From positions 5,276,577 through 5,340,576 of the forward strand of contig OX345644.1 of assembly GCA_947044365.1 (NCBI GenBank): DNA of 64,000 nucleotides, given 5' to 3'. A program made the translations under genes and the position numbers. Below are positions 46,501 through 58,396 of this stretch, piece after piece. The DNA is from Petrosia ficiformis. Lineage: Eukaryota > Porifera > Demospongiae > Haplosclerida > Petrosiidae. The notes under the pieces were generated by a model. It was not told the DNA's origin, searched no databases, and saw only the letters and a program-made list of their open reading frames with translations. The number at the start of each line of letters is the position of its first letter. Within the stretch, counting starts at the first letter, position 1.

Positions 46501-48495
46501 TTATCAATATTGACAATATTATTAGTAAATGATCCATTAATAACTGTAAAATCAACACCATTTCCTGAATCAAATCCTGCTTGTGCTGGGGTGCCTCCAA
46601 ATCCCCCTACACCACCACTAGCATCACCAGTTGTCCATTGAATACCACCATCAGCATACAAAAACAGAGCAAATGAAAGTACACCATCTGTTGCTAGGAT
46701 ACACTGGAAAGTATTTGTCTATAGTGAGTATAGATTAACAAAGTTAATAAGTAGCTATATAGTATAGCTAATTAATTTTGTTTGTTCTAGTAATAATTAA
46801 TTAATAGAACAGACAAAGTTAATTAAATTACTGGTTAGTACCTTATCGATTCGAGTACTATAATATCCTACACGATCCCATGTCGCTACAACCACTTCTT
46901 GAGCAATGAATGATGTTGAAAGTTGTGGAAAAGCTACAGCTATTTCATTTCTAACTCTCAATATTATCTCGGGATCAGTAGTTAATCTATACCACACATT
47001 ACCAGTACCACGAGTGTCGACATCAGCCCAATATGGTGCTATAATAGGAACACCAGCATCCAACGGAAATTGTTGTGGAGTGAAACTCGACAGAGATTGA
47101 GTAAAAGAGATGTCTCCGTTGTTGTTCAACTACAAATTAAAAATTATAATGACATTAAAAATTGCGAGTGCAACTACAGGTATATCTGCTGTATTACCAA
47201 TACATGCATGCATGTTATACAATCAAAACAAATAATAACATGTACTAATTCTTAGTGCATGTATAGCTATTACTGTGCCAAAACGGCAATGGTCCTGCGT
47301 AGTCCACGTTTATTAATTTTAAAAAGTAATTTATTTCCGCATAACAATTTTATGTTTGTGCAATGTATGACATGTATTTCATGTACAAGTTGTACTTGTT
47401 GAAGACATCATGTAATCATATGAGAATAGCATCATATTATTTTTCAGTCAATTATAATTATAGGAATGTTTATTCTGACCTATAATAATTATAAAATTTA
47501 TTCGAAAGATATTTGAAAATTTTATGGGAGCCAGTGCTCGATTTTGTAGCAACGACTACTTCAATTGTGTTTGGTTTGATGCAGTGCTTTGCTAGTGATA
47601 GCCATGGTAAAGGAACAGTTATGTTTAGATTAGTGTTACAGCTATACAGCAATTTGCCTATATGCCTATATTTCATAATCCAAATTTCCTTTATGCAGAT
47701 CCAATCCGATATTGTCTTTGTGAAATATATAGTTGTATTTATCTAGTTTACAATTGTTCACACAAGGTACAGTTCGTGTGCTATACATTCAGCTCAAAGT
47801 ACATGTAGTTACAGCCATGCATATTCAGCCTTGGTTGCCACATACATGTATCTTCAGAATGTACTTGTGCAGTTTGACAATAATGTAATCTGCAAAGTCT
47901 AAAAATATTGTATAAGCAGTAGGCAATGCAGTTGCCTTTACCGATACTCTTCCTATATCTTCAATATAGGCATATCTATTCAGATCCCTATTCTAGTATG
48001 GGTGCAACCCTAGTTTAGATGTCTAGTCGTCCCCAAGAGTCTTCTCAAGTCTGGAAATAACAACATAGAGTTATAAAAAATTGTGATAACTTTATAACCA
48101 AAAGGTTTTAACGAAAGCCTCTTATCAATTTTGATCCTTGTATAAGTTGAAGTCTGCCAGTAGCTTGTTTGAGCCACCAATGTTCCCAAAATTCCAGTTG
48201 CAAACACACACAATAATTATGATTAGCATACCCTTTTTGGTGAGGATAATGATTAAACAAACACATAATGTACTTACACATATGCACTTACAAATATTGT
48301 TTGGTAGGTTTTATTGTAAAATGTAAATCCAAAATTAACGTCAAAAGATGTTGACCCATCATCATTGGGAGGAAATACTAAATCTCCAACATTATCCCCA
48401 AATGGAAAGAATTCATCCAATGGAATACCATAGCACACAGGAAGAAGAAACATCAAAGTCAACAGAAAATAACTGCAAAACTGAATCCTTGCCAT
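41649..48495 (-). CDS. Mesh/SUSD2/MUC4-like membrane protein (NIDO-IPT-AMOP-VWD-EGF-EGF-TM), 12 exons, 1050 aa
   Basis: Minus-strand exons 48292-48495, 46842-47129, 46412-46718, 46097-46345, 45343-46018, 44124-44371, 42868-43449, 42515-42772, 42227-42322, 42054-42173, 41712-41831 and 41649-41653 join with GT-AG sites in one open frame. Signal peptide 1-23 (ARIQFCSYFLLTLMFLLPVC); NIDO about 30-262 (APYWADVDTRGTGNVWYR); IPT/TIG 267-349 (ISPNYGNQLGGTPIIITG); AMOP about 500-640 (ESCSQWISQTRDI, QECCYDEYGNL); VWD from about 659 (MFGDPHLLTLDGLQYTFNGR); two EGF modules 938-1009; TM about 1017-1042; a very short tail RKYRFKD. This order is that of Drosophila Mesh and vertebrate SUSD2/MUC4, with EGF instead of sushi. 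Cell-surface adhesion or junction role is inference from family. Introns hold a TIR element and a long palindrome. Confidence 0.9.
43567..44100. mobile_element. 534-bp TIR element in intron 6 of the Mesh-like gene
   Basis: Both ends read CACTGTA(A/G)AAA inwards, with imperfect inverted repeats of about 50 bp (shared AATAGGTTATT and TTGGTTACATGAGTTT). ATATACATA flanks both sides (43558-43566 and 44101-44109), a possible 9-bp target duplication, though the left copy abuts an (AT)n tract. No transposase inside. Confidence 0.7.
44583..44680. repeat. Small foldback element
   Basis: GTGCTATAACAGATT returns as AATCTGATATAGCAC around a GC-rich centre (GCCCTCGGGC). It resembles the GC-rich centres at 14220 and 20800, so the three may be one class. 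Confidence 0.55.
44846..45144. repeat. Near-perfect 300-bp palindrome in intron 5 of the Mesh-like gene
   Basis: Left arm (44846-44996) and right arm (44999-45144) are reverse complements almost without gaps: AACCCAATTAATCTTTGGCT, TACTATATATGTGATGCAAT and AAGCTTAAGTATAATTATGT all return inverted. The centre GGTATAATAATTATATAA continues the palindrome with almost no loop. Confidence 0.9.
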
Positions 48496-48554
48496 TTCTA
48501 TTGTAATATTTTATTAAGCTGTCTATAAGTGTAATCTATTGATCACTTTTATAA

Positions 48555-48748
48555 GAGGAGTGGAAGGCCACTCAATCATAATGGCAACCTTTGAACTATG
48601 TGATAATCAATTGATAATCGATAATATATTATTGATAATATGATCTATGTTAGTACTAAAGGATCATTCCTGACATAGATAATATTATCTCATATATTGA
48701 TAGTACAAAGGTTGCTGCTGTGATTGAGTGGCTTTCCACTGCTCCTCC
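48555..48748. mobile_element. Foldback element upstream of the Mesh-like gene
   Basis: GAGGAGTGGAAGGCCACTCA near 48555 returns inverted near 48747, with further pairing of GGCAACCTTTG / CAAAGGTTGC. It begins about 60 nt upstream of the start codon at 48495, within the likely promoter or 5' UTR. Confidence 0.7.
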
Positions 48749-48960
48749 AAAGGAGATTAACTTGCCTAATTGAATCTTACAAAAAGGTTATGTATATTGT
48801 ATATTTAAACCCAGAGTACTTGGGGTCACCAGTTATATGTGCACATAAGTATTATAATGTATAATATAATGTACAATTATAATGATTACATCACCCACAG
48901 AGAGATGTATACGGAGGCTATGAATGAGTATGTGACCACTGGTGTATATCTTTAAGTTTT

Positions 48961-49400
48961 TTATGGCCCGCAGGGCCATCCCTATGATTGCTTTCCCACG
49001 GGTTCGATGTATGTTTATATATATATATATTTTCTTGTGTCCACTTACGCGAGTATGCGTTGTATACGTAGTTAAGGAAGTTACATCATTCCCGGGGGCT
49101 CGGTCAATTAATGGGCGTGGCGCGTAAAAGAACGCGCGATCAGAAAGAAAGCTGTGTAGTTTACGTAGAAACTGGAACTAATAGCTAGCTATTCTACCTG
49201 AAATATATTCTACAAGTTCTACAAGGTTCTTTAAAAGGTAAACAGAGTAGATAATCAAAATAATAACTATAATAGGCTGATGTGTTTCAGGCATCATAAA
49301 GTTAGCCATGATTACTGAATGATGGACACCACAAAGCAGTCATAGGGATACTTTTTTCTCTATATACCTTGTTTTAACTATTTATAAACTGTATAGGCGG
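48961..49400 (+). repeat. Dispersed repeat R1, copy 1
   Basis: Nearly identical to 52748-53250: ATGGCCCGCAGGGCCATCCC start, GTATACGTAGTTAAGGAAGT, AATGGGCGTGGCGCGTAAAA, then CTGGAACTAATAGCTAGCTA. A diverged copy is at 7775-8240. Transposable-element origin is likely; class unknown. Confidence 0.8.
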
Positions 49401-49498
49401 ATAAGTATATATGTTGGTAGGTAAGTAGGTAGGTAGGTCATAGGCAGGAAGGTAGGTAGACATTACAGGGGAATTGAACTATGACATGTATTCACTTT

Positions 49499-49650
49499 CA
49501 GTTGCCTTGAACTGTAGGCTCATAATTTATACGGCTTGTACTAGATCCATGAAGGAATATGTCAATAACTGTTTTACCAGGAGCTGATGGTTGATCAAAA
49601 CCACTGAGTGGTAGTTGGCTTGTAATGTGGTACATGGACAAGCAACTAAT
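49499..49650 (-). pseudogene. Duplicated AMOP exon fragment of the Mesh-like gene
   Basis: Matches 45343-45490, the end of exon 5 (minus strand LPLSGFDQPSAPGKTVID, FLHGSS, EPTVQGN). It is cut on both sides and lies upstream of the intact gene in the same orientation. Confidence 0.75.
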
Positions 49651-49854
49651 TAATGTTCTGGAGAAAATGTCAGCTGAATTAAACCTTGATGAAAGCAAGT
49701 GAAAATTTTGACATAAGTGAGGAAATATCACAATCACTTTAAATTTTATAGTTTTGTGCACTGTAAAAATAGAAATAACAAATCTATTGGTTAGTGCAGT
49801 TACGAAAATTAAACAACTAGTTGGTTGTTCAGGATACATACATCTAACATCATA

Positions 49855-50240
49855 GCTTCTTTTAAAGCACAGGAAAAACATTTGATTGATTTACACAAAA
49901 AACTGTATCCACTAAAACCACTACCAATAATAGAGTTTTACTTTGTATAGTTATCATGATTTTACAGATATCAGTACCTTTAACTATGTAAAAATATTAA
50001 TTTGACCCTTTGAAACCTTGCTCAAATATAGTCTTATCTCTGAAACAACATGGGAACAAAGGTAATCATATTGTGTGCTATAAACTACATTATCTATAGC
50101 ATATGTTATGTACACTAATTGTATAGTAACCATTGAATAACTGTCAATATGTTACACCACATTGTTCTCAAACATGCCAAGAAGCTCCTTCTTCAACACA
50201 TGCACTGTCGTAAACATTTCATTCTCATTACTCTAACTTT
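49855..50240 (+). pseudogene. NLR 3' end fragment
   Basis: Matches the C-terminal coding end of the NLR (14862-14990; LIDLHKKLYPLKPLPIIEF) and the following 3' flank (15160-15340). No other NLR exon is near. Confidence 0.75.
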
Positions 50241-50261
50241 GCAAACACAAGACACACAGAC

Positions 50262-50287
50262 ACACGCACACACACACACACACACAA
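50262..50287. repeat. (AC)n microsatellite
   Basis: About ten CA units in a row after a degenerate lead. Confidence 0.9.
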
Positions 50288-50649
50288 TATGATTGCGAAT
50301 GCCTCTATGTACTGATAAGCCCCATAGGGTTTAGGGACACAAACCATATGGTCTCTTGTTGTCAGGGTTAAACTCTGAACAAATCTCTATTACTGTCATT
50401 TTAGGTTATTCATTTCACCACTCCATGATTATGTTAGTCATAACGGGGTTTAATTCGGGCTTCTCGACGCATAACAGTATTATATGATTCCGCCTACGCT
50501 TTGCAACAAGGATAATAATTAAAATCTACATTTTCAGTAACTATAAACCTTAATTATGACTGATTAACTTGCAATAACTAGTACCACAGCTTGAAATACA
50601 ATTAGAGATGCATCGATATCAAATATACTGATACTAATATTAGTTAATC

Positions 50650-51420
50650 TGGTGATATCGATATTTCCTGTTTGTTTTGAAGGTAAATAGAATTCAGAAA
50701 ATCAAATCAAATATACTAGTAATAATTAATTAGTATTTTTGCAGTTATTACATGAAGCAAGCCTGGTATCTTCCTGATAAGAAAAAAAAATTCCAAACTA
50801 TTGCTTATTTTATTCTGTTTTACTTGACTTGTTTTCATTTCCAATTTTCACACTCCTGCAACTCTACAATAATGTGCTTGTATATCAGGTAGTTCATAAT
50901 AGCCAATTACATATAACATACACTTTGTCTATATAAACGTTCATAAATTTTTATAATTTAAACTTTAATCTATACAACAAAAGATAGATATGTGAAAGGT
51001 TTGTTGATTTCTTATTAAATAATATTTCAATCAAACTTACATTTTTATGTTACCTTCTAAATAAATATTATCGTACGACAATAATCTTTTCCTGTTTATA
51101 ATTTTTCATAGTATTTCAGTACAGTACAGACCTCATTTTGAAAGTTATATAACATGTTGTTTTCTTAATACATATGCACTGTTATTAGTAAGTTTGTGCT
51201 GAATTTTATTGACACCAATAATTTGCATGATGAGCAATATACCCCATATGATTATCAGCGCATCTGTAAATACAATAGATTACATAATGCACATTATTAT
51301 GCTAAACTAAGGATACCATCCATGAAAGGAAAGGTTACATACATCAAACAACACATTTTTAAATTTAGTCACATTGTCTGACCACATACATATCTGCTAT
51401 CTAGTTATATAACACGTATC
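50650..51420 (+). repeat. Copy of the region 3' of the intact receptor-like gene
   Basis: Matches 35170-35570 in two collinear parts (GCAGTTATTACATGAAGCAA-like, then GGATACCATCCATGAAAGGA). It is longer here, with about 350 bp extra in the middle. A fragment of the receptor-like gene follows at 51755. Confidence 0.7.
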
Positions 51421-51484
51421 AATGTAATCATAATTATGATAAAAAACATTTCAAAACATGAAAGAGTATGTTGGAATATATATC

Positions 51485-51660
51485 AAAATCGAAAAAAGCA
51501 CAGGAACAAGATGGCTTTGGCAACAAAATGAAATACCACTTCCACATAACAACTATACAAGCGTAAATATCTTTTCTTTGTGTTTTGCCTTTACTCTAGC
51601 TATATATACTTATGTAGGGGGAAGTGGTATTGCATTATATTGTCTATATTTATATAGTTG
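51485..51660. mobile_element. Truncated foldback element
   Basis: AAAAGCACAGGAACAAGATG to GGAAGTGGTATT matches the element at 52473-52748 but the right arm is short. The left half is near identical to that copy. Confidence 0.65.
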
Positions 51661-51754
51661 AGACTGTAATAATATTACATGTCAGGATAATTCCAGTCCT
51701 GCAGGTGTTGGGAGATGTAGAGTAAGTACTATGTAGTAGATGGTTCACATCATA

Positions 51755-52083
51755 AAGTGCATTCACTAGCAGTTGGTTTTGTGTCTAGTTATGTACATAC
51801 TATTAATACAACAGCTAGTTTGAAATTTGGCCAGTCTCTTGTTCTACTCTCAGGTACTTTGATAACACAAAACATACTCAATACAATTGATAAGTGGACA
51901 AGGGCTCTTCACTATTGCTACTCCTGGCAATCCTCCTACATGGTTTACTGATGTAGAAGTAGATTCATGTCCTAAATGATTAGTGTTAATGAATGGTATT
52001 TGAAAATGTAATCAGTTTATAACTAATAGAATAGATGATGTACATTGTAATATCTCAACTACATCTATCACTAGACGTATTGT
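51755..52083 (+). pseudogene. Receptor-like ectodomain fragment
   Basis: Aligns with 32262-32608 of the intact gene (AVGFVSSYVHTINTT; ATPGNPPTWF-like reading after a frameshift near 51900). Two stops and several small deletions. It ends abruptly before the membrane domain. Confidence 0.8.
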
Positions 52084-52194
52084 AATGTGATTCGTTTTCG
52101 TTGTCTAGATTAAGAAACAGAACAGTATATGAAGTTTGTTCCCCTTTATTTAACTTAAAATAAATTTGTATTTGTGCTAAAACTACTTCAATAG

Positions 52195-52460
52195 CTCCAG
52201 AAATGTGGAAATCTATTTTTATGAAAAAGAGAAATAATAATAATAGTAATATGAAAATTTTGCCAGTTTTGCTACTCACCAGATCTCTACTTTAGCAACA
52301 ATCTCTGGGCATCTAAAAGGTATTGTTAGTTATAAAAATACTCAATATTATAAGTTATATGCATATTTTAACTTGTCTGTATATATTAGCAGAGGTTTCA
52401 GCTTACAACTTGCAATTGAAATGCACGGGCGGCCTTTTGTTTTCGGGCCATCCTTACAGA
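52195..52460 (+). repeat. Dispersed repeat R2, copy 2 (3' part)
   Basis: Matches 40255-40480 (TTTTGCCAGTTTTGC, TTGCAATTGAAATG, GGGCCATCCTTACA). It runs directly into the foldback element at 52473. Confidence 0.7.
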
Positions 52461-52472
52461 TAAGGAATAATA

Positions 52473-52748
52473 AAAAAACATTTTCAATAAAAATGAAAGA
52501 AGATGTAGGGACGTCAAAACCGAAAAAGCACAGGAACAAGATGGCTTTGGCAACAAAATGAAATACCACTTCAACATAACAACCGTTCATAAGTATCGCT
52601 TCTTTATGTTTTGCCTTTACTGTGTATACTTATGTAGATTTGTTATGTGGAAGTGGTATTTCATTTTGTTGCCAAAGCCATCTTGTTCCTGTGCTTTTTC
52701 GGTTTTGACGTCCCTACATCTTCTTTCATTTTTATTGAAAATGTTTTT
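52473..52748. mobile_element. Long foldback element (TAGGGACGTCAAAACC type)
   Basis: Left arm cores GATGTAGGGACGTCAAAACC and AGCACAGGAACAAGATGGCT return inverted at 52675-52730. Arms of about 120 bp, loop about 50 nt. Ends share ATTTTCAATAAAAATGAAAG with the element at 39397. Repeat R1 begins exactly at its right end. Confidence 0.85.
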
Positions 52749-52801
52749 ATGGCCCGTAGGGCCATCCCTATGATTGCTTTCCCACGGGTTCGATGTATGT
52801 T

Positions 52802-52833
<32 letters not shown>

Positions 52834-53250
52834 ATTATATATATATATGTTTGTGTCACCTAAGCGAGTATGCGTTGTATACGTAGTTAAGGAAGTTACA
52901 TCATTCCCGGGGGCTCGGTCAATTAATGGGCGTGGCGCGTAAAAGAACGCGCGATCAAGCTCTACACACCAGCAGAAAGAAAGCTGTTGGTTGAGCTTAC
53001 GTAGAAACTGGAACTAATAGCTAGCTATTCTGCCTGAAATATATTCCTAAAGTTCTACAAGGTCCTTTGAAAGGTCAGGAGAGTAGATAATGAAAATAAT
53101 AACTATAATAAGCTGTTGTCTTTCGTTCTTGATAAAGTCAGCCATGATTACTGAATTCTGGACACCACAAAGCAGTCATAAGGATACTTTTAAATCTGTA
53201 AAGCAATCATAGGGATGTTTTTTTCTCTATATACACTTGTTTTATTATTC
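52748..53250 (+). repeat. Dispersed repeat R1, copy 2
   Basis: See 48961-49400; this copy has a longer internal (AT)n tract (52802-52850) and about 20 extra bases near 52955. Confidence 0.8.
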
Positions 53251-53375
53251 TTGTTTCCATTCTTTTTTTCTGAAGGGTATGAATATTTTTTGTACATTGC
53301 AGAAATACTGGTGTATCATAAAATTTGTTCATTAAATTTTGTTCATCAATGAAGGTCAAAAATGATATGATTCCA

Positions 53376-55430
53376 AAGCAACAAGCACTTTCTCCTTTTC
53401 AGCTTCCATGTTCCGAGTACACAAATGCGTATGAGTATTGCGTAATTAATTACACACTTGCTCGATTAATTAATACACTATAATTAAGAAAGAGCATGAA
53501 GACTGTGCGATTGAGGTTTTTGATGGCACTGGAGTCCAGATTACCATTGAAGGCAAACGTCATCTTGGAGCAGTCATTGGCTCTAGATCCTTTGCCAAAG
53601 AATATGTGAATAACAAAGTGGAAGAATGGACTGAAAAAATCAAGCGCCTGGCCAAAGTTGCAGTTTCTCAACCTCATGCTGCTTATGCAGCATTTACACA
53701 TGGTATGTCGAGTCAGTGGACTTATCTGATGAGAACAATCCCTAATTTACACGATCTCCTACTCCCTCTTGAAGCAGCTATCTATCAGCATCTTATTCCA
53801 GCTATAACAGGACGCACTTCGTGCTCTACTGCTGAGAGAGACCTAATGGCCCTCCCAGTAAGGCTTGGTGGTTTAGACCTTATTAATCCTGCAACATTAT
53901 CACTACCTTCATTTCAAGCTTCAGAGCTTTTAACAGACCCCCTAGTGGATTTGATTCAGTCTCAAGAAACATACCAGACAGTCTACCCTGAATTAATTTC
54001 GGGTATCAAGAAAAACATTAGGAAACATAATCGTTTGAGATACATTCAACAAGCTGATAGAGTGCAGAACAACTTAACTCCTGAGTTAAACCGCTGTGCC
54101 CAACTAGCTAAAGAAAAAGGGGCTTCTTCCTGGTTATCTGTTTTACCTCTTGAAGAACATGGTTTTTATCTCCATAAAAGGGAATTTAGAGATGCGCTAT
54201 GCCTGAGATATGGCTGGCAGCTGAGCGGCATCCCTCGAGCATGTAAATGTGGGACCCGATTCACTGTGGATCATGCAATGATTTGCCACATGGGGGGATT
54301 TCCCACGATTCGGCATAATGAAATCAGTGACATTACTGCCACACTACTTACAGAGGTCTGTCACAATGTTGCAACAGAACCATCATTACAACCGGTAACT
54401 GGAGAGACCCTTACTGCACGCTCGGCCAACACTGACGACAATGCCCGATTGGATATTCGTGCTAGAGGCTTTTGGAACTATTCACAAGATGCATTTTTCG
54501 ATGTACGGGTCTTTTACGCCAACGCACCTAGTAATCGTTCCACTGATGCCTACAAAAGACATGAGCAAGCAAAGAAGAGAGAATATGGTCAAAGGGTCCG
54601 AGAAATAGAGTGTGGAGTTTTTACACCCCTAGTTTTTTCTACTAATGGAGGAATGGGAAAAGAAGCAACAACCTTCTATAAACGATTGGCTGATATGATT
54701 GCCCAAAAACGACAACATCACTATCCAATGGTAATGGGATGGCTGAGGTGTCGGATATCATTTGCCTTACTCAGATCCTCAGTAATGTGTATTCGTGGCA
54801 GCAGATCATCTTTAAATCGTCCAATTGATAATTCAGACATTTCACTTGCTGCCACTGAGGGATGTGTTCCCTCTTATTAACTGTTTAAACTTATTTGAAA
54901 CTAATTCTATGTTTGACATTATACCTTATACATTAATACTAGATTATACCTTAAGCTATGTATATTTGTTTGCCTTTGATTATCTACTCTGTTTACCATT
55001 AATTAATTAATACACTTATGAAAATGGCGTCCAATTCGTCTTTGTAATCGTTGAGACTCTCTTCTTTCATAGCATCTGAGGATATCATCTCGATACTTGT
55101 AGACCAGAATTTTACTATGAATGTGACTGGAATGGTGCTAGAATCATTGTAATAGTTCAACAAACAATAAAATGATTTGTCTGGAGAATCATAATAATAA
55201 TTATGATGAACATTCAGCCAGTTTTGCCAAACGCCGGTTCTCTACCTTAAAGAGGATCTGTAGCTGTCTAGATGTTGTTGTTAGTTATAACAACACTAGA
55301 TATGAATAGGTATGTGTGTATGAAATAATAATGAAAACGTATCTGTATTATCTATATATTACCAGAGCTTTCAGCTCATCACTTGCAATTGAAATGTATG
55401 GGTGGCCATTTTTTTTCAATAGAGAGTACT
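53376..55430 (+). repeat. Dispersed repeat R2, copy 3, split by a retrotransposon
   Basis: 53376-53479 matches 39990-40075 and 55017-55430 matches 40085-40490. The two halves are collinear with copy 1 once the 1.5-kb retrotransposon and one target duplicate are taken out. Confidence 0.8.
53480..55001 (+). mobile_element. 5'-truncated non-LTR retrotransposon with restriction-like endonuclease
   Basis: A single open frame from 53483 (KKEHEDCAIEVFDGTGVQIT) to the stop at 54880 covers the end of a reverse transcriptase (GKRHLGAVIGSRSF; LPVRLGGLDLINPATLSLP), a Cys-His motif (CKCGTRFTVDHAMICHMGGF) and a PD-(D/E)xK-like endonuclease (ARLDIRARGFWN, AFFDVRVF, then REIECGVFTPLVFSTNGGMG). That order is typical of REL-endonuclease elements (R2/NeSL/Utopia side). 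The frame is intact over 466 codons, so it is young. ATTAATTAATACACT flanks both sides (53465-53479 and 55002-55016), a 15-bp target duplication. 5' polymerase palm is missing by truncation. Specific clade is uncertain. Confidence 0.82.
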
Positions 55431-55940
55431 ACCGTGCACTCTGATAGAGCTAATTTGTGCATTTGTTTCTCATTCTTCATGACCTCATAAATTTTAAATG
55501 CATTAATGAAATAATAGACGTTGTTTTTGTCATCACATGGCCTATGACCAATCAGAAATCTCAGGAAGTGATTGAGCATTTAAATCACTTATTGTATGTT
55601 TTAAGTGTGAATATGTCTCACTTTATGCACTTCTCTGTATGTCAGCGATAAATCATATTTGACTCTGCATTGTGTGTTTCAATGTAGCACTTGGTCAGGT
55701 GAATATTGTAAAGGTCTTAGCTATGTAGCTACATATTGCACTCTCATTTGCCTCCTGCATTATGTAAAGCTGGCATCTTTTTAATGAGTGTTGTCCATAA
55801 TAATTGTGACTGTAACACTAAAAACACAAAATAAATATACATCAGATCAGATTAATAATTAATCAATCATATCAATATTAGTCAATTTCAAAATTTCAAT
55901 GAGAAATATTAATGAGAACTTACTGCTTAAGGAATAAATT
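55430..55940. other. Spacer, no gene seen
   Basis: AT-rich stretch without exon-like or repeat signals that I can relate to the rest of the window. A 64-codon open frame at 55457-55651 lacks support. Confidence 0.45.
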
Positions 55941-57050
55941 CACCAAATTTGTCATTTCTCACAAATTATTTAGGTATATTTTTGAGTTTATGTGTGTGTA
56001 GTATTACTTATAAAATATTAATATATAATTAATGTTTATTATGTACATCATGCATGTTTGTATTGGACACAGGTACATCATTAGCATTTGGTTACTATCA
56101 CTTAGTCATAAGTATTTCTGTCGGTAATTAAATTAAGCCTGTTAATGAAACTCACATAGGCTAATAATAGATTAAAAGAAATGTCCCCAGAAACAGTGAA
56201 AAAATGTTCATGTAAACCATCTAACAGAACATCTAACAGTCCTATTATAAACTGTGCAGTCTCTAGTAGTATCAAACATACAATCCAAATCTATCCTGGT
56301 AAATCTGTTTCATTGTATCTTGCTGCAGTACATGGTTCAAATCATACTATAGTGTATTCTCCAGCAGTTTGTTTTGTGTCTAGTAATGTACACGGGAAGA
56401 CACAAAGTACAAATACAACTCTTAGTTTGAAATCTGGTTCTAATTGTACTTTAATAACATACAACATACTCAATGCAAATGATAAGTCAACATATGGACT
56501 CTTCACTTTTGCTACTCCTAGTAATTCCCCCTACATGGTTTGCTGGTGTAGAAGTTTATCCATGTCCTAAAGGATTGGTGTTTGTACATGTAATCACTTT
56601 ATAACTAATACAATAGATGATGTACATTGTAATATCACAACTACATCTATCACTTAGACCTATTGGTAGCTGGTTGGAGATATATCAGTCAGAAACATTA
56701 CTGGACTATAGGATATGCTACTATATGTCCGCAAGGGAATTGTGAAGCTACAGTTAATTCAGTTGATGTAACAGAGTTAAGCTCTCTTTGTGTTTATAGT
56801 GAAACTGGGGTTCTTTGGGGAGAATGTCAAGCTAATCTGAGTGTAGTATTTGGTATAACAGATTGTAAGAGGTGTTCTGAAATTTAGCTACTAACATTGA
56901 TTGGATACGCCATTTCTGGTGGAGTTATAGTGACTGTTTTACTTACTCTACATCTCACAATAGCTGCAGGACCACTAGCTGGTATTATCCTGACATGTAA
57001 TACTATTACAGTCTCAACTATTGACTATTTACAAGGATTTGAGTACTTTG
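55940..57050 (+). pseudogene. Receptor-like gene with internal deletion and frameshifts
   Basis: 55940-56150 matches the 5' flank of the intact gene (29240-29480), and 56161 onwards matches its codons from about 32075 on (CSCKPSN, SPIINCAVSSSIKH, PGKSVSLYLAAV). Thus the first two thirds of the gene are deleted. Later lesions: a frameshift near 56525, a stop near 56656, a 1-nt gain near 56708 and a TAG for Trp at 56885. Homology ends at about 57050 inside the third membrane segment. Confidence 0.85.
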
Positions 57051-57532
57051 ACAGTACAATGAAGAGGAAGCAAGAGAAACTTTCAATATATAGCTAGTGA
57101 TGACTTATGTTAGTAAATTGACCACACTTATTATGAGCTATTTTGATTTTTCAATGCACTTCACTCGTCAATTTCCATGTTCTACCATAAAAGAGCTAGA
57201 TACTCCTTTGCATGATTCCAAGAATAGGGGTTTTAGCAAGGGATCAGTTTGCATATATATTTATCCAAGAATATGATTGGTAATAATTTTCCACAAGTTG
57301 GGCTAACTCCTTTATAAACTGATTGGTCAAGATCACATGACTTATTTGCACTAATAAAATTTTTTTAATAAAAGGGTGTGGCTTTTCCTGATAGTTATCT
57401 TGACGGACTAAAATAAGTACGCGATCCCGAAACCAATTAGGATCGCCTTCTTGACTTGATCCCTCTGCTTTTCCTACATTACATTCAGATCTACCAAGAG
57501 AAAGGAACTGATCACGCGATCGTTGAGCAGCA

Positions 57533-58333
57533 ATGAGTTATCCTCCAAGGATTATGCCTGTGAACCAAGTCTTTAATCATCCTCCAATAACATCCGCTTT
57601 TCAAAGTACTTTGTCCCCTAACCAAGCCTCTAATCCTCTTCCAGTATCCTCTTCGTGGACTACGACCACCAACCAACCCTCTAATCCTCTTCCTGTATCC
57701 TCTTCACAGAATATGACCCCTATCATTATGTCCAATCCTCCTTCGATATCCTCTCCTCCCAGTCCTGTTTTGTTTAACCAAGTTCCTTCATCAGCTTCAA
57801 CTGTTTCTCCAAGAGTTAATTCTACTCAAACAACTGTTATTCATCAGCACAACCTCACCTCTCCCGGGCTAACAAATGAGGATTCATCAGGTTATCTCAA
57901 AGGTCTTCTTGATTTAATGATAGATAGATTGTGGCAAGCAGGTATGTACTATGTACATAACTATGCACATGTAAATACCATGTATGTATGTATATATGTA
58001 TTTAGATAGACTAGATACATGTTAATACAGTGTACATGTATGTAAGTATGTACATATATGTAAGTATGTACATGTATGTAAGTATGTACATGCATGTATG
58101 CACATGTAGGTAAACTAGGTACATGTATGTATATGTGTACATAACATGTATGTTGTTTTGATACAATATTCAATTTATAAATCTTTCAGGTGGAAATGCT
58201 GAAGTAGCTAGGACATTAACTTATAGTGATGAAGATCAACAGTTTGAAACATTACTGGATAGTGATCTTTGTTATCTGAATGGTGACATTTCATGTGAGT
58301 AATAGAAGAGAGTAAGAATCAGGAAGAAGAGGG

Positions 58334-58396
<63 letters not shown>

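Noticed and set aside
53450..53701. Minus-strand open frame across the retrotransposon 5' junction
   Set aside because: Antisense to the reverse-transcriptase frame and crossing the target duplication.
54825..55010. Open frame after the retrotransposon stop
   Set aside because: Overlaps the 3' untranslated tail of the element in another frame.
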